DNA of 64,000 nt from Staphylococcus auricularis (GTDB taxonomy: Bacteria > Bacillota > Bacilli > Staphylococcales > Staphylococcaceae), in assembly GCF_001500315.1 (NCBI RefSeq), contig NZ_LLER01000003.1, positions 38,310 through 102,309 on the forward strand, given 5' to 3'. The notes under the pieces are model-generated. The model was not told the DNA's origin, did not search any database, and saw only the letters and a program-made list of their open reading frames with translations. This document shows positions 50,850-61,316 of this stretch, in pieces (the first letter of the stretch is position 1; every line of letters starts with the position of its first letter). Made by a program: the position numbers and the translations under genes.

Positions 50850-52162
50850 TCCACACTTTCCTTTCTTTTTATTCGGGTGATAAAGAATCCATCTGAATTA
50901 ACGTCTTGAGGTAACAGTTGCATCGTCTTAACCATTTCACCTGTCACCGGATGTTTAAACGGTTCAAATTCAAATGCGTCGTTTTGTTTTAAAAATGTAT
51001 ATATCACATTTTCATTCTCCATTTGTTCAATCGTACAAGTGGAGTATACAAGGGTTCCACCGGGTTTCACATTTTCTTTTACATTCTCTAAAATCTCTAA
51101 TTGTAAATCAACTAATCCTTCAATCGATTGTTGGGTTTGCGTATATTTGATTTCCGGTTTATGTCTTAACACGCCTAAACCACTGCATGGTGCATCTACT
51201 AAAATTTTATCATAGATTGCTTGATATTGCTGTGTCGCATCGTGTTGATATGCATGAACATTATTAAGCTGTAGTTTATGCTTATTGTCGTTGATTAAGT
51301 TAATTTTATGGTCATGAATATCTGTTGCATCGACTTTACCCGTGCCATCTAACCGTTCAGCTATGTGGCATGCTTTACCTCCAGGTGCACTACATGCATC
51401 TAAGATGGTTTCATCTGTTTTAGGCTCTAAAATGTGTGCAACAAACATAGAGCTTAAATCTTGAATCGATATAAAACCTTCTTTAAATGCTTGCGACTCA
51501 ACAACAGGATGACCTGATACATGTAAACATTCAGCTAAGTATGGATCTTGTTCCACACGATACCCTTCGTTCGCTAGTGCTTCTTTCATATCAGCTGGCG
51601 TGACGCGTGTCGTATTTACACGAACAGTCTGAGCCACAGGATGCATCAAATTATCAGCAATAACTTCTGTTTTTTCTATACCATAATGGGTCATCCAGTG
51701 TTCTACAATCCACATCGGTAAACTGTAAGCCGTAGCAATTCTCTGTTTGTCATTTTGTATTGCGTTTACATCTGGTAATTCTGAGCGCATCATTGTACGT
51801 AATATCCCATTAATGACGTTACCGTTATGGGGACCACCCTTAACTTTAGCAATCGTCACCTCTTCATTAATAATGGCATGTTCAGGTACCTTATCTAAGT
51901 AGACGTATTGATAAATACTCATCCATAACAACGACCGCATCCAACCTTTAAGCTTCGTTTTCACAAATGGTTTTAAGTAAAAGTCTAGCGTATATTGGCG
52001 TTTTAATGTACCGTACACAAGTTCTGTTAAGAGACCTTTGTCTGCGTTACTTAAGGCGTGTTCAGATAATGTCTGATTAATAGCGATATTGCTATAGGCG
52101 TTTTCCTTTCTAACGCGCTGTATCGTTTCAAAAGCAAGCTGACGCACACTAGGAGATGTCAT
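50846..52162 (-). CDS. rsmB: 16S rRNA (cytosine-967-C5)-methyltransferase RsmB
   Basis: RsmB methylates C967 of 16S rRNA. An N-terminal NusB-like RNA-binding domain (about 1-140, [17 protein letters not shown]) precedes the SAM-binding Rossmann domain. That domain has [34 protein letters not shown] and [15 protein letters not shown]; the two PC/TC cysteines are the catalytic pair. Length 438 is normal. It overlaps fmt by 4 bases at the start and rlmN by 4 bases at the end. Also called sun. Confidence 0.96.
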   Translation of the reverse strand: MTSPSVRQLAFETIQRVRKENAYSNIAINQTLSEHALSNADKGLLTELVYGTLKRQYTLDFYLKPFVKTKLKGWMRSLLWMSIYQYVYLDKVPEHAIINEEVTIAKVKGGPHNGNVINGILRTMMRSELPDVNAIQNDKQRIATAYSLPMWIVEHWMTHYGIEKTEVIADNLMHPVAQTVRVNTTRVTPADMKEALANEGYRVEQDPYLAECLHVSGHPVVESQAFKEGFISIQDLSSMFVAHILEPKTDETILDACSAPGGKACHIAERLDGTGKVDATDIHDHKINLINDNKHKLQLNNVHAYQHDATQQYQAIYDKILVDAPCSGLGVLRHKPEIKYTQTQQSIEGLVDLQLEILENVKENVKPGGTLVYSTCTIEQMENENVIYTFLKQNDAFEFEPFKHPVTGEMVKTMQLLPQDVNSDGFFITRIKRKESVE

Positions 52163-53091
52163 ACGAGCACCTTACCTACGAGTGACGTTTGAACCCCACT
52201 TAAATAATTTGCAACTTGCATGCGTTTTTTTCCTGCTAATTGGATTTCAGTTAAGGCAATGGCATCTTCAGACCCTGTACCGACGATGATCGCTTTTTTC
52301 GTCGTTTCAATAATTTCTCCAGGGTTGCCTTGCTTACCTTTTTCTACACGCGCTGCAAACACTTTGAGGTTTGTGTCATCCATGGTCGTATATGCGACAG
52401 GCCATGGTGAAAGTCCTCTAATATGGTTGTGAATCGCTTCAGCTGGACGCGACCAATCTAAGCGTTCATCTTCCCTTGAAATATTAGATGCAAATGTAGC
52501 CTCACTTTCATCTTGCGGTGTTGCATCTTGGGTACCATTGATAATATCCGGAAGGGTTTGTTGTAATAAATTAGCACCTAAAAAGCTCAATTTATCATGC
52601 ATGCTACCTACATCATCTTTGGATTCTATCGCAATGGCTTGTTGCGCAATGATATCGCCAGCGTCTAATTTTTCAGCCATATACATGATCGTCACACCCG
52701 TTTCTTTTTGTCCATCTATAATCGCTTGATGGATAGGCGCACCGCCACGATATTTCGGTAATAGTGAGGCATGTACATTGATAGCGCCATATTGAGGTGC
52801 ATCGAGTAATGCTTTAGGTAACAATTGTCCAAATGCAGCAGTCACAATCAAATCTGCATCCATGTCAATCAGTGTTTGTAAATCGTCTGATTGCGCTAGT
52901 TTTTCAGGCTGATAAACCGGTAAACCATGTTCTTCAGCAAGTTGTTTTACTGGGGGTGGTGTGAGTTTACGTTTTCTACCCACAGGGCGATCGGGTTGAG
53001 TCACAACTGCGATCACGTCATGTTCAGCGATCAACATTTCTAATATTTTAGTAGAGAAATCTGGTGTTCCCATAAAAATGATTTTAGCCAT
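52159..53091 (-). CDS. fmt: Methionyl-tRNA formyltransferase
   Basis: Fmt formylates initiator Met-tRNA using 10-formyl-tetrahydrofolate. The N-terminal domain has [17 protein letters not shown], the catalytic [17 protein letters not shown] and [12 protein letters not shown]; the C-terminal OB-like tRNA-binding domain begins after about residue 205. I chose the ATG at 53091 ([12 protein letters not shown]), with GGAGG upstream; the frame's earlier ATG lies inside def. It overlaps the end of the def-like gene by 8 bases. Length 310. Confidence 0.97.
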   Translation of the reverse strand: MAKIIFMGTPDFSTKILEMLIAEHDVIAVVTQPDRPVGRKRKLTPPPVKQLAEEHGLPVYQPEKLAQSDDLQTLIDMDADLIVTAAFGQLLPKALLDAPQYGAINVHASLLPKYRGGAPIHQAIIDGQKETGVTIMYMAEKLDAGDIIAQQAIAIESKDDVGSMHDKLSFLGANLLQQTLPDIINGTQDATPQDESEATFASNISREDERLDWSRPAEAIHNHIRGLSPWPVAYTTMDDTNLKVFAARVEKGKQGNPGEIIETTKKAIIVGTGSEDAIALTEIQLAGKKRMQVANYLSGVQTSLVGKVLV

Positions 53092-53572
53092 GGTTAAAGT
53101 ATTCCTCCATTTCTTCATCTGTTAAGATTCGTTCTGCACGTTCAGTAAATAACACGCCATCAAAGTGATCCATCATATGTAAAATCATACGTGCAACATC
53201 ATCATAGGCAGTGAGCTCGACTTCGTTTCCCTTTTTGTCGTTGCTTTTAACGACAATCATTTGGTTTCTCGTAACCTCACCATACACTTCTGGTAAACTA
53301 ACGGAACCTTCCAAATCTGTCACCGTTTCGTCAGATTGGCTAACAATCTCAGGATTGATCAATTGAAGTAGCCCATCTAATTCCATGTCGATGATAGCGA
53401 CTTGTTGATTTTCACCAATTTGAGGGGCCGCAACAGCTGCAGCTTCTTCGTGATACATCGTATCTTCTAAATCAAGTAATAATTGTTTTAACTGATCATC
53501 AAATTGTGTCACAGGCTTTATTTTTTGATGCAAAATCGGTGATGTTTCAGAGATAAGTGATTTCACTGTCAT
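53084..53572 (-). CDS. Peptide deformylase-like protein with degenerate active site
   Basis: A 162-residue protein with the peptide-deformylase fold, but all three catalytic motifs are altered. The usual GxGxAAPQ loop reads [10 protein letters not shown]. The metal-ligand motif EGCLS reads EGSVSLP, with the Cys lost. HExDH reads HMMDH, with the general-base Glu lost. The metal-binding His residues remain. By this it should not be a normal deformylase. S. aureus carries a similar second copy that has been reported as non-functional, the active def being elsewhere. The gene remains linked to fmt (8-base overlap), the classical def-fmt pairing. It may have a structural or regulatory role, or be a relic under translational-coupling selection. 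Confidence 0.85.
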   Translation of the reverse strand: MTVKSLISETSPILHQKIKPVTQFDDQLKQLLLDLEDTMYHEEAAAVAAPQIGENQQVAIIDMELDGLLQLINPEIVSQSDETVTDLEGSVSLPEVYGEVTRNQMIVVKSNDKKGNEVELTAYDDVARMILHMMDHFDGVLFTERAERILTDEEMEEYFNHG

Positions 53573-53605
53573 ATTTATCGGCTCCTAATAAAAATTCATC
53601 ATATT

Positions 53606-53611
53606 ATTATA
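53606..53611 (-). promoter_or_regulatory. Probable -10 box of the def-fmt operon
   Basis: A perfect minus-strand TATAAT lies about 34 bases before the start of the def-like gene. The region 17 bases upstream has no good -35 match, so the promoter is only partly supported. Confidence 0.4.
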
Positions 53612-53865
53612 ACTTAAATAGCGTAAAAATGCGACACGTCATAGACATTGGTTCGTGCAAATCCACTTGTAATTCAACCTGTGACCGACACCGCATGATA
53701 TTTGATACGTTTCTATCATATAAAATACACATCTTTATCGCAAAGATTAGTCGAACGTCACATATTTCCCACATAATCTTTTTCCTACGTAAATCGTCTG
53801 TGAGAATGACAATTTATTTACGAAAGACACAGCACTCAACCAGGGACTTTAAGTTGGAGAATGAT

Positions 53866-53899
53866 AAAAAAATGCCGGAACGCAAGGTTGCGCCCCAGC
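53866..53899 (-). terminator. Terminator of the gmk-rpoZ-coaBC-priA operon
   Basis: On the minus strand GCTGGGGCGCAA (53888-53899) pairs over 12 positions, with three G-U pairs, with TTGCGTTCCGGC (53874-53885), leaving a 2-base gap as the formal loop and followed by ATTTTTTT. In practice the inner pairs open to form the loop. It lies about 80 bases after priA. Confidence 0.8.
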
Positions 53900-53980
53900 C
53901 CATAAAGTGTGTTTAAATCATATTTTATCTATAAATGTACGGTTTCCCTTACTCATACCATATTGTAAACAGTCCCAACA

Positions 53981-56389
53981 TTACATCATAATTTGTGGGC
54001 CAATATCGATTTTTAACGACAGCTTGTCTTTCACATATTGATCATGATAATACTCATCTAAATAAGTTAACGCCTCATGAAGCGCAGGCTCCCGTTTATA
54101 TTTGATGAGTATCTGGAAGCGATATTCGTTATTAATTCTCGATAGTGCTGCGGGTGAAGGCCCGAGTACGAGTGCCTGTTCAGATAAGTGTTGTAAGAGC
54201 ACTTGATGAATGTTTTTCGATGCTTCCATCACTTTTTTCATTTCTTTATGTGAAATAGTGAAATTAATTAAATAAAAATAAGGCGGATATTTGCCCATTT
54301 GGCGATATTGCATTTCTTTACGATAAAACGCCACATAGTCGTTTTCTTTGACATCTTGAACGGCATAATGTTCTGGGTTATAGGTTTGTATAATAACCTG
54401 CCCTTCTTTTTCATGACGACCTGCACGACCAGACACTTGAGTAAGTAATTGATATGTGCGTTCACTCGCACGAAAATCAGGTAAGTTAAGCATCGTATCT
54501 GCATTGAGCACGCCGACAAGGGTAATATTTGGAAAATCAAGCCCCTTCGCAATCATTTGGGTACCGAGAAGAATATCTCCTTTACCTTCTCCAAAGTCAT
54601 TGAGTAGTTTCTCATGGGCCCCTTTTCGTGAAGTCGTATCGACATCCATACGAATGATATTCGCTTCAGGGAACTGATGTTGTAGTAATTCTTCGACACG
54701 TTGTGTGCCTGTACCCACTTGGCGGATATGTTCACTTTCGCAGTTTGGACATTGGTTCGGTGGCGTTGTTTCGTAGCCACAATAGTGACATTTCAGTTTA
54801 TCGGAAGACTTGTGATAAGTTAACGAAATATCGCAATTGGGACATTGCGGTACATGGCCACAATCCCGGCATAACATAAATGTTGCATAGCCACGTCGAT
54901 TTAAAAACAATACGATTTGTTCTTTTTTATCTAACCGATCCTGAATGGCATCATACAAGTCATTAGAAAACATAGAGCGATTTCCATTCGCAAGTTCTTC
55001 TCTCATATCGATAATATTGATACTTGGCATCGCTTGTTGATTGACACGATGAGGTAACGAAAGCAGTTGATACACCCCTTTATCTGCACGTGCATAAGAT
55101 TCTAGACTCGGTGTCGCACTGCCTAATACGAGTGGGCATTGGTGGTATTCGCTACGCCATTGTGCAATATCTCTTGCGTGATAACGCGGTGTATCCTCTT
55201 GTTTATATGAAGCTTCATGTTCCTCATCTATAATGATCATCCCGAGATCTTTAAAGGGGGCAAAGACACTAGAACGTGCACCGACACTTACACGGGCACG
55301 GCCATCCCGTATCTTCTGCCATTCATCATAACGTTCGCCCCGTGATAATCCAGAATGAAGCACAGCGACATCGTCACCGAAGCGCTGTTTAAATCGGAGT
55401 ACCATTTGTGGCGTGAGTGCGATTTCTGGCACGAGCATCATCGCTTGTCGATCATAAGATAACGCAACCTCTATCGTTTGTAGATAGACTTCTGTTTTAC
55501 CGGAGCCCGTTACACCATGAAGTAAAAATGTTTGTTGTTCGTGCTGATTGATTGATGTTGTTATCGCGTCATAAGCTTGTTGTTGTTCATCAGTCAGCGT
55601 CTGTTTTTCTTCCTGTTCAAATACGCGTTCCGCAAAAGGATCCCGTTCTACGACTGCATCATATTTTTCTAGATAACCTTTTTTAACAAGCGTATCAATA
55701 CTACCTTTAGAAAAGTCCATTTGTTCTAATTCTTTGATAAAAACATCGCGATGTTGCTCATCAGCGAGAAAGGCATAAACATCATATTGTTTCGGTTTCT
55801 TTTCTAAACTACCGAGCACTTCATCGATATCCAATGCATCGACCACACGGACAGCACGTTGTTTTTTCTTTTTGATATTTTGAGAAAGTAAGGTGACTTC
55901 TTTAATACTACCGTCATTAAGTAACGGTAAGAGTTCATCTAATTCATCATTTTGTTGCGCCATTTTATATGGATAATGGCCTTCGCTATCAAATCTTTTT
56001 AATATATCTGCTGATATTTGACTGTCGTCTACAATTTCGAATACTTTTTGGTACTTCGCTTTTAAAGCACTTGGCAACATTACCTCTAAGATAGAAATCC
56101 GTTTCGTCACAAAATAACGGCTATACCACTCACTTAACTTGATAAGCTCAGGAGTCAATTCTGGTTTAATATCTTGTATCTCTTGAATTTCTTTGAGCTT
56201 AGAGATATCCATTTGTGCTTCAGCATCATCTTCGATAGACATGACATACCCTTGAATCGTGCGTGACCCAAACGGTACCACGACACGCATCCCTACTTTT
56301 AACATCGTTTGTAATCGCGAAGGGATGATATAGTCAAACGTGAAATCCACGTTTTTAGAAGGAATGTCTACGATTACTTTTGCTATCAT
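53981..56389 (-). CDS. priA: Primosomal protein N' (replication restart helicase PriA)
   Basis: PriA recognises abandoned replication forks and reloads the replisome. The N-terminal 3'-DNA-binding domain (about 1-110) is followed by helicase lobes with Walker A GVTGSGKT at 292-299 and DEEH in MIIIDEEHEASYKQED. A cysteine-rich zinc module carries CRDCGHVPQCPNC, then CHYCG and CPNC. Motif VI is QVSGRAGRHEKEGQ. Length 802 is normal. It begins directly after coaBC ends, so the two are cotranscribed. Confidence 0.97.
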   Translation of the reverse strand: MIAKVIVDIPSKNVDFTFDYIIPSRLQTMLKVGMRVVVPFGSRTIQGYVMSIEDDAEAQMDISKLKEIQEIQDIKPELTPELIKLSEWYSRYFVTKRISILEVMLPSALKAKYQKVFEIVDDSQISADILKRFDSEGHYPYKMAQQNDELDELLPLLNDGSIKEVTLLSQNIKKKKQRAVRVVDALDIDEVLGSLEKKPKQYDVYAFLADEQHRDVFIKELEQMDFSKGSIDTLVKKGYLEKYDAVVERDPFAERVFEQEEKQTLTDEQQQAYDAITTSINQHEQQTFLLHGVTGSGKTEVYLQTIEVALSYDRQAMMLVPEIALTPQMVLRFKQRFGDDVAVLHSGLSRGERYDEWQKIRDGRARVSVGARSSVFAPFKDLGMIIIDEEHEASYKQEDTPRYHARDIAQWRSEYHQCPLVLGSATPSLESYARADKGVYQLLSLPHRVNQQAMPSINIIDMREELANGNRSMFSNDLYDAIQDRLDKKEQIVLFLNRRGYATFMLCRDCGHVPQCPNCDISLTYHKSSDKLKCHYCGYETTPPNQCPNCESEHIRQVGTGTQRVEELLQHQFPEANIIRMDVDTTSRKGAHEKLLNDFGEGKGDILLGTQMIAKGLDFPNITLVGVLNADTMLNLPDFRASERTYQLLTQVSGRAGRHEKEGQVIIQTYNPEHYAVQDVKENDYVAFYRKEMQYRQMGKYPPYFYLINFTISHKEMKKVMEASKNIHQVLLQHLSEQALVLGPSPAALSRINNEYRFQILIKYKREPALHEALTYLDEYYHDQYVKDKLSLKIDIGPQIMM

Positions 56390-57604
56390 TTATTGCCACC
56401 TAGTTTCCAATTCATCTAATATTAAATGTGCGAGTTTTGCTTTAGAATGTTTGCCTAAAGCAGCTGTAGATTGATCTTTAAAATGCATCGTATAGTCATT
56501 ATCATCTGAACTAAAGCCGATTGTACGGTCACCTACGTTGTTCGCTATGATGACATCTGCATTTTTCCGTTGCAATTTGGCTTTGGCATAGTTATCAATA
56601 TTTTGCGTTTCAGCTGCAAAGCCAACGAGATATTGATGTGTTTTATGCTCGCCGAGATACTTTAAAATATCAGGGGTACGTGTAAATGTGACTTGTAAGT
56701 CTCCATCTTGTTTTTTTAATTTATGTGTTAATGGCGTTGCAGGCGCGTAATCAGAGACTGCAGCCGCTTTAAATACGATGTCTTGGTCATCATAACGCTC
56801 GGTTACCGCTTCAAACATCTCTTGAGCACTTTGAATGTTCACGATATCTACACCTTCGGGTACAGCTAAATGTGTAGGTCCTGAAACTAACGTGACTTGA
56901 GCGCCTCTTTCAACTAACGCTTCTGCAATTAAATACCCCATCTTACCTGATGAACGATTGGATAAATATCTCACTGGGTCTAGCTCTTCAACGGTCGGAC
57001 CTGCTGTGACAAGCGCACGTTTTCCAGCAAATGTACTCTCAACATGTTGTTTGGGTTCTTCCGCTGTACTATCTGTCGCAAAGCGATCGATAGTAGAAAC
57101 AATATCTAACGGTTCAGCCATACGTCCTTTTGCGACGTAACCACACGCTAAAAAGCCTTCTCCTGGCTCAATAAAGTGATAGCCATCACCTTTTAATACC
57201 TCAATATTATGTTGGGTTCTTCGATTTTCATACATGTGCACGTTCATAGCTGGGACTATAAATTTCGGCGTCTCTGTCGCGAGTAACGTCGTAGTGACAA
57301 TGTCATCAGCAATGCCTGTACTTAATTTGGCAATCGTATTCGCTGTCGCAGGCGCTACGATGATGGCATCTGCCCAGTCTCCTAATGCGACATGTTGAAT
57401 TTCTTGTGGATTTTCTTCAATGAATGTATCTGTGTAAACAGGATTTCTGCCTATCGCCTGGAATGATAAAGCAGTGACGAACTTCTGGGCATGTGATGTT
57501 AACATGACGCGCACATCATACCCCGCTTGGGTTAATTTACTCGTTAAATCTATCGCTTTATACGCTGCGATCCCGCCTGTAACAGCTAGCAAAATATTCT
57601 TCAT
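56390..57604 (-). CDS. coaBC: Bifunctional phosphopantothenoylcysteine decarboxylase/phosphopantothenate-cysteine ligase
   Basis: CoaBC catalyses two steps of coenzyme A synthesis. The N-terminal flavin-dependent decarboxylase (CoaC, about 1-185) opens ILLAVTGGIAAYKAIDLTSK and has the PAMNVHMYENRRTQ substrate loop and the GFLACGYVAKGRM catalytic Cys flap. The C-terminal ligase (CoaB, about 190-404) has ALVTAGPTVEELDPVRYLSN and the KLKK motif. Length 404. It precedes priA without a gap, and rpoZ lies 330 bases upstream. Confidence 0.97.
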   Translation of the reverse strand: MKNILLAVTGGIAAYKAIDLTSKLTQAGYDVRVMLTSHAQKFVTALSFQAIGRNPVYTDTFIEENPQEIQHVALGDWADAIIVAPATANTIAKLSTGIADDIVTTTLLATETPKFIVPAMNVHMYENRRTQHNIEVLKGDGYHFIEPGEGFLACGYVAKGRMAEPLDIVSTIDRFATDSTAEEPKQHVESTFAGKRALVTAGPTVEELDPVRYLSNRSSGKMGYLIAEALVERGAQVTLVSGPTHLAVPEGVDIVNIQSAQEMFEAVTERYDDQDIVFKAAAVSDYAPATPLTHKLKKQDGDLQVTFTRTPDILKYLGEHKTHQYLVGFAAETQNIDNYAKAKLQRKNADVIIANNVGDRTIGFSSDDNDYTMHFKDQSTAALGKHSKAKLAHLILDELETRWQ

Positions 57605-57934
57605 CTATATTGCTCCTTCGACTTCATATCTCTTATTATGACAACGTGATCAACTTCACTGTTCTGCCTCATGTGTTTGACATTTACTCGGGCATTTACA
57701 AAATTGAGTTTACTCATTGTGTATCTTTTTTTATGGATTACATCTTTTATAGTATCATCATCGGCGTCTTTTTTCTGTTCATATACTTAAAATGATAACC
57801 GTAAAATTAACGATAGTCTTTAAAACGTGTAGATTACACTTAGGAAGTTGACGTATGTGAAGAGGCTGGAACCCTCTACGATTCCAGCCTCTTATGATAG
57901 AAAATTCATATATAAATGTCACTTTACTTACGCT
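57605..57934. other. Gene-free stretch between coaBC and rpoZ
   Basis: A 330-base stretch with the perfect hairpin at 57861-57892. An open plus-strand frame ending with a 20-residue hydrophobic run (57733-57795) has no ribosome binding site. A TTGACA (57677-57682) is present on the plus strand but lacks a good -10. No other feature is seen. Confidence 0.55.
57861..57892. terminator. Perfect hairpin after rpoZ
   Basis: AGAGGCTGGAA (57861-57871) pairs perfectly over 11 bp with TTCCAGCCTCT (57882-57892) around a 10-base loop. Neither side has a good T-run, so termination would be weak. GAGGCTGG-type hairpins recur between genes in staphylococci, so it may belong to a dispersed repeat rather than be a dedicated terminator. 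Confidence 0.6.
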
Positions 57935-58140
57935 TTATTGAAATGAGCTGTCATTTGGATGTAATTTACCTGCAGCAATTTCTTCTAACGCTTTACCTAC
58001 TGATTTATGAGAATCATAACGTTCTAATAGTTGTGATTCAGGTTCACCTTCAATTTCTCTCGCACGTTTAGCTGCTGTAGTTGCGATTAAATAAGTTGAT
58101 CTAATTTGTGAATTGAGTTGATTTAATGGTGGATTTAACA

Positions 58141-58141
<1 letters not shown>
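57935..58141 (-). CDS. rpoZ: DNA-directed RNA polymerase omega subunit
   Basis: Omega helps assemble and stabilise RNA polymerase. The 68 residues begin MLNPPLNQLNSQIRSTYLIA, with the AAKRAREIEGEP core and SVGKALEEIAAGKL end typical of Firmicutes. It overlaps the gmk stop by one base, the usual gmk-rpoZ coupling, and has a GGAGG-type ribosome binding site within the end of gmk. Confidence 0.96.
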
Positions 58142-58767
<626 letters not shown>

Positions 58768-58923
58768 TTACGACCTCTCTATGCTATTCTTCTAATATTT
58801 ATATATGATACCATAGTTTTCATTTAATTGTATAGGATAACCCTACAGAAACTTTGTTTATGACTAGATTCGGTGTGCATGTTACAATATATTGAATGAA
58901 ATGATTTAAGGGGGCTGTTACAC

Positions 58924-60621
58924 ATGGCATACGATGGCTTATTTACACGTAAAATGGTTGAGTCCCTCCAATTTTTAGAAAACGGCAGAATTCATAAAAT
59001 TAATCAACCAGAAAATGATACATTAATCATCGTTATTAGACAAAATCGTAAAAATCATAAATTATTACTCTCTATACACCCAAGCTTTTCAAGAATGCAT
59101 CTCACAGCGAAAAAATATGATAACCCGTTTAACCCACCTATGTTTGCGCGCGTCTTTCGTAAACATTTAGAAGGTGGCATCGTCAAAGCGATAAGACAAA
59201 TCGGCAATGATCGACGGGTCGAAATCGATGTGCAAAGTAAGGATGAAATTGGCGATACGATTTATCGTACAATCATCCTAGAAATTATGGGTAAACACAG
59301 TAATTTAATTCTCGTCGATGATACGCGAAAAATTCTCGAAGGCTTTAAACATTTAACACCTAACACGAATCAATATCGTACGGTTATGCCTGGATTCCAA
59401 TATGAAGCGCCACCTGCTCAAAATAAAGTGAATCCATATGAAGTGCAGGGTGAAGATGTTAACCGTTACATTGATTTCAACAGTGGTAAACTTGAGCGTC
59501 AATTACTGAATAACTTTGAAGGCTTTAGTCCTTTAATCGCAAATGAAATCGTTCACCGTAGACCCTTTATGACGACGGAGACTTTACCAGAGGCTTTTGA
59601 AGAAGTATTAGCGGAAACGGAAGGCCCAACTGTACCTATTTTCCATAAAAACAATGAGACAGGTAAAGAAGATTACTATTTTATGAAATTACAACAGTTT
59701 GATGATGAAACTGTGATTTATGATTCCTTGCATGATTTACTTGATCGTTATTATGACGCACGTGGTGAACGTGAACGAGTGAAACAGCGTGCCAATGACC
59801 TCGTTAAGTTCGTACAACAACAGTTACAAAAAGATCGTTCTAAATTGACAAAATTGTACGATGAACTTGAAGGAACGAAAAACAAAGATGATCAACAACT
59901 TTACGGTGAGCTGATCACAGCGAATATTTATCGCATTAAACAAGGTGATGAATCCGTTACCGCTTTAAATTATTATACGGGGGAAGATGTCACAATTCCG
60001 CTAGATACGACGAAATCTCCTTCAGTGAATGCGCAGTATTACTATAAACAATACAACCGCTTAAAACGTAGAGAACATGAGTTAACCCATCAAATTGAAT
60101 TAACTAAAGAAAACATCAGCTATTTTGAAAATATTGAACAACAATTGACGCACATCACAGTAGACGAAATAGATGATATCCGTGATGAATTAGCTGAACA
60201 AGGTTTCTTAAAACAACGAAAACATACGAAGAAAAAACAACAAGCTAAAATTCAATTACAAACGTATCAATCTACGGATGGTGATACGATTCTCGTCGGT
60301 AAAAATAATAAACAAAATGACTATCTCACCAATAAAAAAGCTGGCAAACAGCACATCTGGTTCCATACGAAAGACATCCCTGGTTCACACGTGGTGATCC
60401 TCAATGAAGCACCATCTGACACCACTATAAAAGAAGCTGCCATGTTAGCAGGCTATTTTTCAAAAGCAGGTAATTCTGGACAAATACCGGTTGATTATAC
60501 ACGAATTAAACACGTGCATAAACCAAGTGGTGCTAAGCCTGGTTTTGTCACATATGATAATCAGAAAACACTGTATGCAACGCCAGATTATGATCATATT
60601 CAACAAATGAAACAATCTTAA
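58924..60621 (+). CDS. rqcH: Ribosome quality control protein RqcH (NFACT, formerly fibronectin-binding FbpA family)
   Basis: RqcH binds peptidyl-tRNA on stalled 50S subunits and recruits Ala-tRNA to add C-terminal alanine tails that mark the chain for degradation. The NFACT-N domain (from the N-terminus) includes the Asp96-Arg97 pair needed for tRNA binding (QIGNDRRVEID). Helical hairpin and coiled-coil parts (about 280-430) follow, then the NFACT-R domain (about 445-550: KQHIWFHTKDIPGSHVVI). It is cytosolic; older annotation as a fibronectin-binding protein is misleading. Length 565 is normal. It is on the plus strand alone, with AGGGGG upstream. Confidence 0.95.
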   Translation: MAYDGLFTRKMVESLQFLENGRIHKINQPENDTLIIVIRQNRKNHKLLLSIHPSFSRMHLTAKKYDNPFNPPMFARVFRKHLEGGIVKAIRQIGNDRRVEIDVQSKDEIGDTIYRTIILEIMGKHSNLILVDDTRKILEGFKHLTPNTNQYRTVMPGFQYEAPPAQNKVNPYEVQGEDVNRYIDFNSGKLERQLLNNFEGFSPLIANEIVHRRPFMTTETLPEAFEEVLAETEGPTVPIFHKNNETGKEDYYFMKLQQFDDETVIYDSLHDLLDRYYDARGERERVKQRANDLVKFVQQQLQKDRSKLTKLYDELEGTKNKDDQQLYGELITANIYRIKQGDESVTALNYYTGEDVTIPLDTTKSPSVNAQYYYKQYNRLKRREHELTHQIELTKENISYFENIEQQLTHITVDEIDDIRDELAEQGFLKQRKHTKKKQQAKIQLQTYQSTDGDTILVGKNNKQNDYLTNKKAGKQHIWFHTKDIPGSHVVILNEAPSDTTIKEAAMLAGYFSKAGNSGQIPVDYTRIKHVHKPSGAKPGFVTYDNQKTLYATPDYDHIQQMKQS

Positions 60622-60634
60622 ACCATCACATATC

Positions 60635-60673
60635 AAAAAGCCGATTGAATGTCACTTTTTCAATCGGCTTTTT
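60635..60673. terminator. Bidirectional terminator between rqcH and the VOC gene
   Basis: AAAAAGCCGATTGA (60635-60648) pairs perfectly with TCAATCGGCTTTTT (60660-60673). T-runs on both strands let it end both convergent genes. Confidence 0.92.
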
Positions 60674-60690
60674 AATATGTTTTTCAATTT

Positions 60691-61098
60691 TTATTCCTCT
60701 AAGAATGCAAGTTGGAAATTGACTCCGTATTTATCCTGTATCCACGCGAACGCTTTAAATGGTGGCATTTCCGTCACCGGCATGAGAATAGCCCCTTCTT
60801 TTTTCAAGTGATTAAATAATCGCTCCATCTCTTCTGAACTATCCACATTCACATAGAGTGACATCGCTGGATTCATTTCGACGGGCACGCCACCGTTTAC
60901 ATTATCAATCGCCATGAAAAACTGATCTTTGAGTCTAAAAATGGAATGCTGAACATATCCTGCAGGTGCTTCATCTGCCTCTGTATATTTTTCTAAAGTG
61001 AGAATTTCAGCATCTTCGAATGCATCTATATACGTATGAATTGCTTCTTCTGCTTGACCATTAAACATTAAAAAGGTCGTGATTTTGGGTAATGCCAT
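60691..61098 (-). CDS. VOC-superfamily protein (PhnB/glyoxalase-like)
   Basis: A 135-residue vicinal-oxygen-chelate protein of the PhnB-like group. From the chosen start, MALPKITTFLMFNGQAEEAI, it shows the two beta-alpha-beta-beta-beta modules, with LKDQFFMAIDNVNGG and the closing FAWIQDKYGVNFQLAFLE. The ATG at 61098 follows GGAGG by 7 bases. The longer frame adds 42 residues without family support. Substrate cannot be told; many relatives are of unknown function or related to resistance or demethylation. It lies convergent with rqcH and divergent from a tiny membrane-peptide gene. Confidence 0.88.
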   Translation of the reverse strand: MALPKITTFLMFNGQAEEAIHTYIDAFEDAEILTLEKYTEADEAPAGYVQHSIFRLKDQFFMAIDNVNGGVPVEMNPAMSLYVNVDSSEEMERLFNHLKKEGAILMPVTEMPPFKAFAWIQDKYGVNFQLAFLEE

Positions 61099-61316
61099 AA
61101 GTTGACCTCCAGTTATGTAAGAAATTAAAGTTTGCTTATATTGTCGCATATGAAGTAGCATCACGTCTTGAAAAACGCATTGTCTAACCCCTTGATTAAA
61201 TCTATTCAGACATAGTGATAACACTTGATTAACTAATTATATAAACCTGTTGATTTGCGTTATCATATGACTGTCGGTAAAATAAAACTAAAACATTGAG
61301 GAGGTCTCATACAGCT

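Larger units (their letters stand above)
53573..53980. other. Gene-free stretch between def-like gene and priA
   Basis: These 408 bases hold the priA terminator (53866-53899) and a probable promoter for the def-fmt operon near 53606-53611. A plus-strand open frame through the region has no ribosome binding site and crosses both elements, so I do not regard it as a gene. Confidence 0.6.

Noticed and set aside
53557..53916. A 119-codon plus-strand frame in the def-priA gap
   Set aside because: It has no ribosome binding site, runs across the priA terminator and def promoter, overlaps the start of the def-like gene, and encodes a composition typical of a shadow frame.
57677..57682. A perfect TTGACA on the plus strand
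   Set aside because: No convincing -10 box lies 16-18 bases downstream and there is no gene to serve; a small RNA ending at 57892 is possible but unsupported.
57733..57795. A 20-residue hydrophobic peptide frame before rpoZ
   Set aside because: There is no ribosome binding site and it sits in T-rich sequence that yields hydrophobic codons by chance.
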